64,000 nucleotides of DNA from NCBI RefSeq assembly GCF_014197535.1, contig NZ_JACIFV010000004.1, positions 186,001 to 250,000 of the forward strand, read 5' to 3'. The notes below the pieces were generated by a model. It was not told the origin of the DNA and made no database searches. It was given only the letters and a program-made list of their open reading frames with translations. This DNA is from Rhizobium aethiopicum. Its GTDB lineage: Bacteria; Pseudomonadota; Alphaproteobacteria; Rhizobiales; Rhizobiaceae. The first letter of the stretch is position 1, and each line of letters begins with the position of its first letter. The translations under genes and the position numbers were made by a program. This document shows, piece by piece, positions 48,399-55,727 of this stretch.

Positions 48399-50137
48399 AA
48401 AAGCGCGTCGGCGAAAAGATCCTCGTCGTTTTCGGCTTTGGTGGTCTCGGCGGGCGCTGGAATGCTCTCCTCGCTTGCCTGGATGATGTCGCGATGAATG
48501 TTGCGCTCCTGGACCATCGTGTAGAGCTTGAAGATCTTGCGGTCGAGCGGTGCGATGGCCTCCGCGAGATCGGAGATATCGGCGACATCGGTGCCGGCTA
48601 CGTCTTCGAGCACATCGGCGCAGCGGGCAAGGACATCGCCGAGTTCGTGCTGAAAGTCGAGCTTGCCGATCAGCAGGCCGATCTTGGTGGCGACCTCGCG
48701 GCCGTTCTCGGCGAGCACCTTCAGCTCGTTTTCCATGACGTTGGCCGCGGAACGGATGTTGCCGACGGCCGAGGTCAGGCTCTCGCCCAGTCCGCCGGCC
48801 GCGGCGTCCGTGGCGGGAGCCAAGCGCCCGGCGGCGGCTTCGAGCGCCGGCAGGCCGTTGACGATGGCGTCGGCGGATTCATCGAGTTTGCCGGCGAAGA
48901 TGCGCAGCTCGGCGGTGACGACGTTGATCGATTTGCCTTCCTCGCCAAGCCGGCTGCAGCGCAGATTGGTGTTCAAGGCCATGTAATGGATGTCGGTCCT
49001 GACGACGCGGATATTGACGATGGCTTCGGAAAGCTTGGCGGCCGTGCCGATCGTCGAATGGCTTACCTGGTCAGCCTGCCGGCTTGCCGTGTCGACCTGC
49101 TTGACGATCTCGTGGGCGGCGGAAACGCTGGATTCCAGCGCGCGCATGAAATTGCCGCCGGCTTCGCCGCTTTCCGCGCCCATTTGATCGCGCAGTTTGA
49201 GGATTTCCCGCATGTCGTGGTCGAAACTCGCAATCGTCTTGACGACGTTCTCCGAATCCCGCTGGAAATTGACACACATGTCGCTCATCTGCGCCGCGGT
49301 CAGATGGTGAACGACATTCTGGAGACGCTGGCGCGCATCGGCATCGAGCTTGGCGCCATCTTCGCCGGCGAGGAAATCTTCAAGCAGCGAAAAGGTTGCC
49401 TGTACATGTTCGATGCGCTGACGGGTGATATCGCCGATCTGCAGGGCCGATAGAGTCGAGCTGACCTTGCTCTGGACGCCGCGTGCGATTGCGCCGACCT
49501 CACGGGCGATGACCCCGAGGTTTTTGCGATGTTCGGCGATCTTGGCGGCATCATCGCGCAGGGCTCGGGCGACGGCGGGAACGGTATCGGCGTAACCTTT
49601 GGAGACGTTGGCCCCGAAGGAGGCGGCGAGTTTGACCTCTTTCTCGAGGCTGTCGAGATGAGCGGCGAAGCGATTGACCTCGTCGGTGCCCGAATAGATA
49701 CGTTCCAAAATCTCCTGCGCAAATCCGGCGAATTCGGCAAGGCCGGCGCCGGTGATCTTTACGGTCACGGCAAAGGTTCTGAGATAACGCATCGTCTCCT
49801 GCATGTCGGCGACGTGCTTGCGCAGTTCCCTGCCGGTTTGCGCCAGCGAGACGAGCGCCTGCTGGCGGTTTTCCTCGGTGACCGGCAATGCAGTCAGGCT
49901 TTCCACTGTAGCACGGAGATCGGCGCTGGTGTCGCTCGCCTCGTTGTTATCGAGTGCATTGGCGACGCTTTCGAGCGACTTCAGCAGGCGGTTGAGGACA
50001 TCCATCACCGACAGCAGCACCGACCCGCCCTCGAGAAAACGCTCCTCGACTTGGCTGCGGGCGGATTCCAGGATCTGACTGATCTCCCGCCCCGGTGTGT
50101 AGGCTGCAGCGTTGGATGTTACCAGAGCGTGTGCCAC
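48395..50137 (-). CDS. Soluble MCP-like coiled-coil protein with CheZ-type motif, divergent from the che operon
   Basis: About 580 residues if it starts at GTG 50137 (AAAGG 8 bases before), or 590 from ATG at 50167. No signal peptide or membrane segment; nearly all helical. Around 48863-48997 it has a degenerate MCP signalling tip, DIHYMALNTNLRCSRLGEEG then KSINVVTAELRIFAGKLDE, aligning with [20 protein letters not shown] and [16 protein letters not shown] of the neighbouring MCPs. Upstream, near 49418-49432, is LQIGDITRQRIEHV, resembling the CheZ active-site motif QDFQDLTGQ (D and Q four residues apart). A second helical region LIGKLDFQHELGDVLARCAD lies near the C-terminus. It faces the che operon across 339 bases, so a role in this pathway is likely. 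The phosphatase idea is inference. Confidence 0.75.
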   Translation of the reverse strand: MAHALVTSNAAAYTPGREISQILESARSQVEERFLEGGSVLLSVMDVLNRLLKSLESVANALDNNEASDTSADLRATVESLTALPVTEENRQQALVSLAQTGRELRKHVADMQETMRYLRTFAVTVKITGAGLAEFAGFAQEILERIYSGTDEVNRFAAHLDSLEKEVKLAASFGANVSKGYADTVPAVARALRDDAAKIAEHRKNLGVIAREVGAIARGVQSKVSSTLSALQIGDITRQRIEHVQATFSLLEDFLAGEDGAKLDADARQRLQNVVHHLTAAQMSDMCVNFQRDSENVVKTIASFDHDMREILKLRDQMGAESGEAGGNFMRALESSVSAAHEIVKQVDTASRQADQVSHSTIGTAAKLSEAIVNIRVVRTDIHYMALNTNLRCSRLGEEGKSINVVTAELRIFAGKLDESADAIVNGLPALEAAAGRLAPATDAAAGGLGESLTSAVGNIRSAANVMENELKVLAENGREVATKIGLLIGKLDFQHELGDVLARCADVLEDVAGTDVADISDLAEAIAPLDRKIFKLYTMVQERNIHRDIIQASEESIPAPAETTKAENDEDLFADALF

Positions 50138-50476
50138 ATCTATACCTTTTCTTAAAACGCAGGCCATTTGACTCTATTTTTACGGGCAGAATGGAAATGT
50201 CCGGTAAACGCGCCAGACTCGCCTGCGTTGTGATTAATGAAAGGTGTGAGACAAGGCTTTCGGTGCGGCGCATGCCAAGTGAGATCATTTAAGATTTTGT
50301 TCTCATTCTATTTATTTCTAAGCTTAGAGAGAAGGATACAACTTATTCTCGATAAGAATTAGGAGTCGCGGAATGCGCTTCACGTCGGTTTTCTACAACC
50401 TGTGTTTACGCTGCATTAACGTTGTCGTGAGAGTCCTCTTAGGGTCGAAAGTATTTCTCGGGCCTAGGAGGCTGCA
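50138..50476. other. Divergent promoter region of the che operon and MCP-like gene
   Basis: This 339-base region holds no gene. The part from 50283 to 50400 is clearly AT-richer than its surroundings and contains the 12-base perfect palindrome TCTAAGCTTAGA (50317-50328) and the dyad CTTAT-5-ATAAG (50342-50356). These are candidate operator sites for the divergent genes. The 50466-50471 AGGAGG is the ribosome-binding site of the STAS gene. A -10/-35 pair could not be placed reliably. Confidence 0.6.
50317..50356. promoter_or_regulatory. Two small dyads in the che divergent promoter region
   Basis: A perfect 12-base palindrome TCTAAGCTTAGA at 50317-50328, and CTTAT (50342-50346) mirrored by ATAAG (50352-50356). 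They sit in the AT-rich core between the MCP-like gene and the STAS gene. Their centres are 26 to 27 bases apart, so a protein could bind both on similar faces. Confidence 0.45.
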
Positions 50477-50806
50477 TTGGATACTCAGAGTCAATATTGT
50501 GAATCTATAACTTTGCCAGCCCTGCTAAACATTCGGCACGCGGCTGAATTACACACCAAGCTCATTGGCGCATTTCGTAGTAAAGATACCATCCTGTTTA
50601 GCATTCCTGCTGATGCTGAAGCTGATTTGAGTTTCATCCAACTTATAGAAGCGGCGCGTCGTCAAGCAAAAGTCGCCGGAAAGACGCTCAACCTTTCTTC
50701 TCCCGCCAGCGGCTCCGTGCTGAAGGTACTTGAGCGTGCCGGTTTCATCGAATCTTTCGATCAAGAAGACTTAAAGTTCTGGTTGCATAAAGAGGTGACA
50801 TTATGA
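50477..50806 (+). CDS. STAS-domain protein (first gene of che operon)
   Basis: A 109-residue single-domain STAS protein. The start is TTG at 50477, supported by AGGAGG at 50466-50471 with 5-base spacing. The pattern SITLPALLNIRHAAELHTKL, ILFSIPADAEADLSFIQLIEAARRQA and LNLSSPASGSVLKVLERAGF is typical of anti-anti-sigma-like STAS domains. S52 lies in the DxSxxQ position that is phosphorylated in SpoIIAA. No anti-sigma kinase is adjacent. It overlaps cheY by ATGA, so it is translationally coupled. Such STAS proteins in che operons may be scaffolds or outputs; the role here is not known. Confidence 0.88.
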   Translation: MDTQSQYCESITLPALLNIRHAAELHTKLIGAFRSKDTILFSIPADAEADLSFIQLIEAARRQAKVAGKTLNLSSPASGSVLKVLERAGFIESFDQEDLKFWLHKEVTL

Positions 50807-51171
50807 GTGCCAACATCCTGACGGTAGACGATTCCGCCAGCATCCGTCTGACTACAAAGGTCACGCTGACCAATGCCGGCTACAGCGTCACCGAAGCGGT
50901 CAACGGGGCGGAAGGCCTCATGGCAGCCAAGGGCAGCAGCTTCGATCTGATCGTGACTGATCTCAACATGCCCGTCATGGACGGGCTGACGATGATCGAG
51001 GAATTGCGCAAGCTGCCGGCGCAGACCGGTGTTCCGATTGTCTTTCTAACGACGGAATCCGACGCCGATCTCAAGGCACGTGCCAAGGCTGCCGGCGCGA
51101 CTGGCTGGCTGACCAAGCCGTTCGACCCAGAAAGTCTCGTGAAGATCGTGAAGAAGGTCCTCGGAAGATGA
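50803..51171 (+). CDS. cheY: Chemotaxis response regulator CheY
   Basis: A 122-residue single receiver domain. The acidic pair in TVDDSAS, phosphoacceptor D53 in IVTDLNMPVMDG, Thr in VFLTTESD and Lys in LTKPFDPE are all present. It overlaps the STAS gene start-to-stop and is followed by cheA with ATGA overlap, so it is tightly coupled. No other CheY is in the window. Whether it binds flagellar FliM or another output cannot be told. Confidence 0.95.
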   Translation: MSANILTVDDSASIRLTTKVTLTNAGYSVTEAVNGAEGLMAAKGSSFDLIVTDLNMPVMDGLTMIEELRKLPAQTGVPIVFLTTESDADLKARAKAAGATGWLTKPFDPESLVKIVKKVLGR

Positions 51172-53219
51172 GTACGCTCGACCCCGTCGCCGTATTCCGC
51201 ATGGAGGCTGCCGAATGCCTCGAAGCGATCGAGGCCGGTCTTCTCGACCTCACTCACCAACTCGACAATAAGGATCTCGTCGACGCGGTATTCCGCGGGC
51301 TTCACACGCTCAAGGGATCGGGCGCGATGTTCGGTTTCGAGGCGCTCGCCGCCTTCACCCATCATTGCGAAACGGCCTTCGACCGCGTCCGAAAGGGCGA
51401 GGTCGCGGCGACCAGCGAACTCGTCGCCGCCGTTCTCGCCGCCCAGGACCATATGCGTGCCCTCGTTGACCAACCCGACGCCGATCACGGCGACACCGGG
51501 CACAAGCTTCTGGCACAGCTGCAGGCCGCGGTCGGCGCCAAGGCTGCGGCGCTCGCCACAGCGACAGCCGGCGTCGCAGCGCCCGCGCAAGAGGCGTCGG
51601 CGGAGAAGACGAAGAACAGCTGGCGCATCCGCTTCAGCCTGCCGGCCAATTCGATGGCCAACGGCACCAATCCGCTCGGTCTGCTGGACGAACTGCGCGA
51701 TCTCGGCGAATGCACCGTGCGCGCCGACACCTCGGCCATTCCGCCTCTCGACGAGCTCACGCCGACGGAACTCTATATTTCCTGGGATGTGACGCTGATG
51801 AGCGAGCAGGACCGTTCGGCGATCGACGACGTCTTCATCTTCGTGCTCGACGACATGGAACTCAGCGTCGAGGAGATCGACGGCGCGGCAGCGGCAACGG
51901 CCGCTCCGGCTGAAACAACGCCGCCGCCTGCCGCTGCCGCCTCAGCACCACCACCGCCTGTCCCGGCGGCCGCCGTGCCGGAATTCCGTCCCGTCGAAGC
52001 GGTTCCCGTCAAGCGTGAGGCACCCGCCGCCAGCCAGGCGAAGGCAGCAGAGAACGTGCGCGTTCCGGCAGAGCGCTTGGACGAACTGATGGACCGCGTC
52101 GGGGAGCTCGTCATCGCGCAATCGCGTCTCAGCCAGCTCGCCAGCGCCAGCACCGATATTGCATTGCGCTCCGTCTCGGAAGAAATCGAACGTCTGTCCG
52201 GCGAATTGCGCGACACGATGATGGTGCTGCGCATGGTGCCGGTTGCGACCCTCTTTTCCCGCTTCCGCCGCCTCGTCCACGATCTTGCCCGCGAGACCGG
52301 CAAGGTGATCGAGCTGGTGATGGAGGGCGAGAGCACCGAGGTCGACAAAACGGTGATCGAGCGGCTGGCCGATCCGCTGGTGCACCTGGTGCGCAACTCG
52401 ATCGATCACGGCCTCGAAATGCCCGCCGACCGCCTTACCGCCGGCAAGGCCAAGGCCGGCACGATAACGCTTTCGGCCCGTCAGGCCGGTGGCGAGGTGA
52501 TTATCTCGATCAAGGACGATGGCCGCGGCATCAACCGTGAACGGGTCCGCGCCAAGGCGGAATCCTCGGGCCTCATCCATCCGGGCCAACCGCTTTCGGA
52601 CCCCGAGCTCTTGCAACTGATCTTTGCTCCCGGCTTTTCGACAGCCGCCGCGATTACCAATCTGTCTGGCCGCGGCGTCGGCATGGACGTGGTCAAGAAG
52701 ACGGTTGAAGAGCTTCGCGGCGCAATCGATATCGTCAGCGCGCCCGGACAGGGTTCGGAAGTGTCGCTGCGCATTCCGCTGACGCTTGCAATTATCGACG
52801 GCCTGCTGGTGCGTGTCGGTGCCGGCCGTTACGTCATCCCGCTTTCGGCCGTCGAGGAATGCCTCGAACTGTCGCTCGAGGAGGATCTGCGCTCGCGTGG
52901 CCGCAGCTTCATCTCGCTGCGCGACAGCCTGGTGCCGTTCCTGCGCCTGCGCGATCTTTTCCGCACCGGCACGAAACCCGATGTGCACCAGAAGGTCGTC
53001 GTCATCTCGACCGGAACCGAGCGCGTCGGCCTCGTCGTCGACCAGATCATCGGCGACCACCAGACGGTCATCAAGTCGATGTCGAAACTGCACAATGACG
53101 TGGCAACCTTTTCGGGCGCCACCATTCTCGGCGACGGCAGCGTCGCTCTCATTCTCGACGTCGGGCACCTGGTTGCCGCGGGTCAGCAACAGGAGGCGCA
53201 ATTGCGGGTAGCAGGATGA
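51168..53219 (+). CDS. cheA: Chemotaxis histidine kinase CheA
   Basis: A 683-residue soluble kinase. The N-terminal Hpt domain (about 1-105) has the phosphorylated H46 in GLHTLKGSGAMFG. Residues about 140-235 form a second, P2-like domain (WRIRFSLPANSMANGTNPLG). A low-complexity Pro/Ala linker precedes the dimerisation helices (about 295-350, ENVRVPAERLDELMDRVGELVIAQSRL, key part RVPAERLDELMDRVGELV). The HATPase domain (about 355-545) has HLVRNSIDHGLE, IKDDGRGIN and GRGVGMDVVKKTVEELRG. The CheW-like regulatory domain ends the protein. It overlaps cheY and cheW with ATGA junctions. Very sure. Confidence 0.96.
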   Translation: MSTLDPVAVFRMEAAECLEAIEAGLLDLTHQLDNKDLVDAVFRGLHTLKGSGAMFGFEALAAFTHHCETAFDRVRKGEVAATSELVAAVLAAQDHMRALVDQPDADHGDTGHKLLAQLQAAVGAKAAALATATAGVAAPAQEASAEKTKNSWRIRFSLPANSMANGTNPLGLLDELRDLGECTVRADTSAIPPLDELTPTELYISWDVTLMSEQDRSAIDDVFIFVLDDMELSVEEIDGAAAATAAPAETTPPPAAAASAPPPPVPAAAVPEFRPVEAVPVKREAPAASQAKAAENVRVPAERLDELMDRVGELVIAQSRLSQLASASTDIALRSVSEEIERLSGELRDTMMVLRMVPVATLFSRFRRLVHDLARETGKVIELVMEGESTEVDKTVIERLADPLVHLVRNSIDHGLEMPADRLTAGKAKAGTITLSARQAGGEVIISIKDDGRGINRERVRAKAESSGLIHPGQPLSDPELLQLIFAPGFSTAAAITNLSGRGVGMDVVKKTVEELRGAIDIVSAPGQGSEVSLRIPLTLAIIDGLLVRVGAGRYVIPLSAVEECLELSLEEDLRSRGRSFISLRDSLVPFLRLRDLFRTGTKPDVHQKVVVISTGTERVGLVVDQIIGDHQTVIKSMSKLHNDVATFSGATILGDGSVALILDVGHLVAAGQQQEAQLRVAG

Positions 53220-53704
53220 GTGCAACAGCAACAGCCGAGCGTTTCGACAATCATTGGAGCTATGCCGAGGAAGTCGAGGTCCTGACTTTCGATCTCAACG
53301 GCGAGACCTTCGCGCTGGAAGCGGTCATCGTCCAGGAAATCCTGGATCTGCTTCCGGAGACGGCGGTGCCGGGCAGTCAGCCCTTCGTCGCCAGCGTCAT
53401 CAACTTCCGCGGCAAGGTCATTCCGCTCGCCGACCTGCGTCTCGCCTTCGGGATGGAGGCGGCGGAGGCAACGATCGACAGCCGTTTCATCGTGATCGAG
53501 ATCGATCTCCAGGGCGAGCCGACGCTCGTCGGCCTCAGAACCGACAAGGTGAACGAGGTGACGACGCTCGCAAAATCCGCGAGCGAGGCGCCACCGAGCG
53601 TCGGCATGCGCTGGCGCGCCGACTACATCAACTGCCTGGTGAAGAGGGGTGGAGAGTTCATCATTCTCCCGAATCTGCAGGCAATTTTTTTCATCGCGAC
53701 ATGA
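53216..53704 (+). CDS. cheW: Chemotaxis coupling protein CheW (first)
   Basis: A 162-residue adaptor between MCPs and CheA. It shows the two five-stranded beta-barrel subdomains of CheW: VEVLTFDLNGETFALEAVIVQEIL near residue 20, SVINFRGKVIPLADLRLAFGM near 68, and FIVIEIDLQGEPTLVGLRTDKV near 95. It overlaps the cheA stop by ATGA. The gap to the first mcp (53705-53757) contains a perfect 16-base palindrome. A second CheW lies at the end of the MCP pair. Confidence 0.93.
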   Translation: MSATATAERFDNHWSYAEEVEVLTFDLNGETFALEAVIVQEILDLLPETAVPGSQPFVASVINFRGKVIPLADLRLAFGMEAAEATIDSRFIVIEIDLQGEPTLVGLRTDKVNEVTTLAKSASEAPPSVGMRWRADYINCLVKRGGEFIILPNLQAIFFIAT

Positions 53705-53714
53705 CGCGGCGGGG

Positions 53715-53730
53715 GCCGTCAATTGACGGC
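53715..53730. promoter_or_regulatory. Perfect 16-base palindrome between cheW and mcp
   Basis: GCCGTCAATTGACGGC at 53715-53730 is completely self-complementary, with no loop. It lies 27 bases before the mcp ATG. It could be a protein-binding site or an mRNA dimerisation/processing element. No promoter was identified next to it. Confidence 0.5.
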
Positions 53731-53757
53731 AGATAAATCCAAGAGGGGTTTGGGACG

Positions 53758-55461
53758 ATGAGACTGACAATCAAGACGAAACTGGTGACGGCGTTCACCT
53801 TTATTATTCTCATGTTATTGGGCACCGCCGCTTATGGCATTTTCAGCCTTGGATCACTGAACGATACGATTGGCAATCTTCTTGCCGGCCCGGCAGCCCG
53901 CCTCGATCTTGCGCAGCAGATCAACATCGCGCAGCTCGAAGCCATTCGCCAACAGAAGAACCTGCTCACTGCCCGTGGCGCCGATGAAGCGGCCGCCGCA
54001 ATCGACAAGGGCAACGCGGCTCGCAAGGAATTCAGTGATGCCTTCAATCAAGTGCTGACGCTTGCCACGGAAGAAGGCAAGGCGCGTTGGGCTCGTATTG
54101 CCGAATTTTCGAAGTCCTTCAACGCAGCCGACGACCAGATCCGCGACTACGTCAAGAGCGGCAACGCGGAAGGCGCAAATAACGTCTCCATCACGACGGC
54201 GCGGGCTGCCGCCAACGGGATTGACTCGACACTCGCCGAGATTCTGTCGCTTGAAAAGCAGCGCATGAAGGCCGCCGACGCCGATGCCGACGCGCAGTAT
54301 GGGACGACACGCACGACGATGATCGCCGTCGCTGCCGTTGCACTGCTGATCGCCGCGATCACCGCCTTCTGGATCGCCAGCACGATCAGCAAGGGCCTCA
54401 GCCGCGCCAACACCGTGGTTCGCGAAGTGTCTGAAGGCGACCTGACGAAAATGGCCGATATTACGAGCCATGACGAAATCGGCGAGCTTCTGGGTAATGT
54501 CAATGTCATGATCGAACGCCTGCGGGGCGTCGTCGCCGACGCGATCTCGGCCGCCGAGAACGTCTCGTCCGGCAGCCAGCAGCTTTCGGCAAGTTCCGAA
54601 CAGGTGTCGCAGGGCGCGAGCGAGCAGGCAGCTTCTGCCGAAGAGGCGTCCGCCTCAATGGAGGAGATGGCCGCCAACATCAAGCAGAATGCCGACAATG
54701 CCGCCCAGACGGAGAAGATCGCCCGTCAATCCGCTAAGGATGCGGAAGCCAGCGGCGAAGCGGTAACCCGTGCTGTCGATGCCATGCGCACGATCGCCGA
54801 GAAGATTAGCATCGTGCAGGAAATCGCCCGTCAGACCGATCTGCTTGCCCTCAACGCGGCGGTGGAAGCAGCACGCGCCGGCGAACACGGCAAGGGTTTC
54901 GCGGTCGTCGCCTCGGAGGTGCGCAAGCTGGCCGAACGCAGCCAGTCGGCAGCTGCCGAAATCAGCTCGATGTCGAGCGATACCGTCAAGGCCGCCGCCG
55001 ATGCCGGCGAGATGCTCGGCCGCCTGGTGCCCGACATCCGCAAGACAGCGGAACTCGTTTCTGAGATCAGTGCCGCCTGCCGCGAGCAGGATATCGGCGC
55101 ATCTCAGATCAATGAGGCGATCCAGCAGCTCGACAAGGTGACGCAGCAGAATGCCGGCGCCTCGGAGCAGATGTCGGCAACGTCGGAAGAACTTGCCTCG
55201 CAGGCGGAAGAACTGCAGACGTCGATCGCCTTCTTCAAGGTCGATACGACCGGCAGCACGCGGCCCGGCGCCCAGAAGACGCCGTCGAAAGGCCCAGCCA
55301 AGGTGGCCAAGGCCCCGGCCCGCAAGCCTGCGCCGCAGGTCCAAAGCCAGGGCCGCGGTCAGACGGTTTCGGCTCAGCAGCAGCGTCTCAAGGGCTTTGC
55401 GCTCGATATGTCGATGGGCGGTCCGGACGCCAGCGACGACGATTTTCGGGAAAGCGCCTAG
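53758..55461 (+). CDS. Methyl-accepting chemotaxis protein, first copy
   Basis: A 567-residue transmembrane receptor. TM1 is about residues 8-30, a periplasmic four-helix-type domain of about 155 residues follows, and TM2 is about 188-208 ([20 protein letters not shown]). A single HAMP (about 210-265) and a methyl-accepting signalling domain follow; the tip is [21 protein letters not shown] variable Lys/Pro/Ala linker (about residues 500-545) ends in the tail [18 protein letters not shown] then RESA. The cytoplasmic half from about 54511 to 55246 is nearly identical to that of the next gene. Ligand unknown. Confidence 0.95.
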   Translation: MRLTIKTKLVTAFTFIILMLLGTAAYGIFSLGSLNDTIGNLLAGPAARLDLAQQINIAQLEAIRQQKNLLTARGADEAAAAIDKGNAARKEFSDAFNQVLTLATEEGKARWARIAEFSKSFNAADDQIRDYVKSGNAEGANNVSITTARAAANGIDSTLAEILSLEKQRMKAADADADAQYGTTRTTMIAVAAVALLIAAITAFWIASTISKGLSRANTVVREVSEGDLTKMADITSHDEIGELLGNVNVMIERLRGVVADAISAAENVSSGSQQLSASSEQVSQGASEQAASAEEASASMEEMAANIKQNADNAAQTEKIARQSAKDAEASGEAVTRAVDAMRTIAEKISIVQEIARQTDLLALNAAVEAARAGEHGKGFAVVASEVRKLAERSQSAAAEISSMSSDTVKAAADAGEMLGRLVPDIRKTAELVSEISAACREQDIGASQINEAIQQLDKVTQQNAGASEQMSATSEELASQAEELQTSIAFFKVDTTGSTRPGAQKTPSKGPAKVAKAPARKPAPQVQSQGRGQTVSAQQQRLKGFALDMSMGGPDASDDDFRESA

Positions 55462-55524
55462 GCGCTTCCTGGGGACGTGCATAGCGTTCCCCCGGCGAGG
55501 CAGCTGAGCGCCTCCGCCCTCATC

Positions 55525-55586
55525 GGATATCTCGGGCCGCTCCGTTGGCCCGAGGTGAAAATATCCCCAACGCGTGTAGGCGTTGG
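55525..55586 (+). other. Structured intergenic region between the two mcp genes
   Basis: CTCGGGCC (55531-55538) pairs with GGCCCGAG (55547-55554), extended by GGATAT (55525-55530) with ATATCC (55561-55566) across a six-base bulge. A second hairpin CCAACGC (55567-55573) / GCGTTGG (55580-55586) follows at once. There is no U-tract. The gap between the mcps is 266 bases, much longer than elsewhere in the operon, and may contain an internal promoter or an mRNA processing site. Confidence 0.55.
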
Positions 55587-55727
55587 CGCTGCGACGATAG
55601 ATGTCCGGCTGCCGGGAAGTGAATGCAGTCGCTTTCCCTCTTTCAGACACGTCACTCTGAAGTTCGGCGTTCCCGGATCGGAACGTCTCTCTATCCAATC
55701 GTTTTGGCGCATAAAATGGGGTATCAC

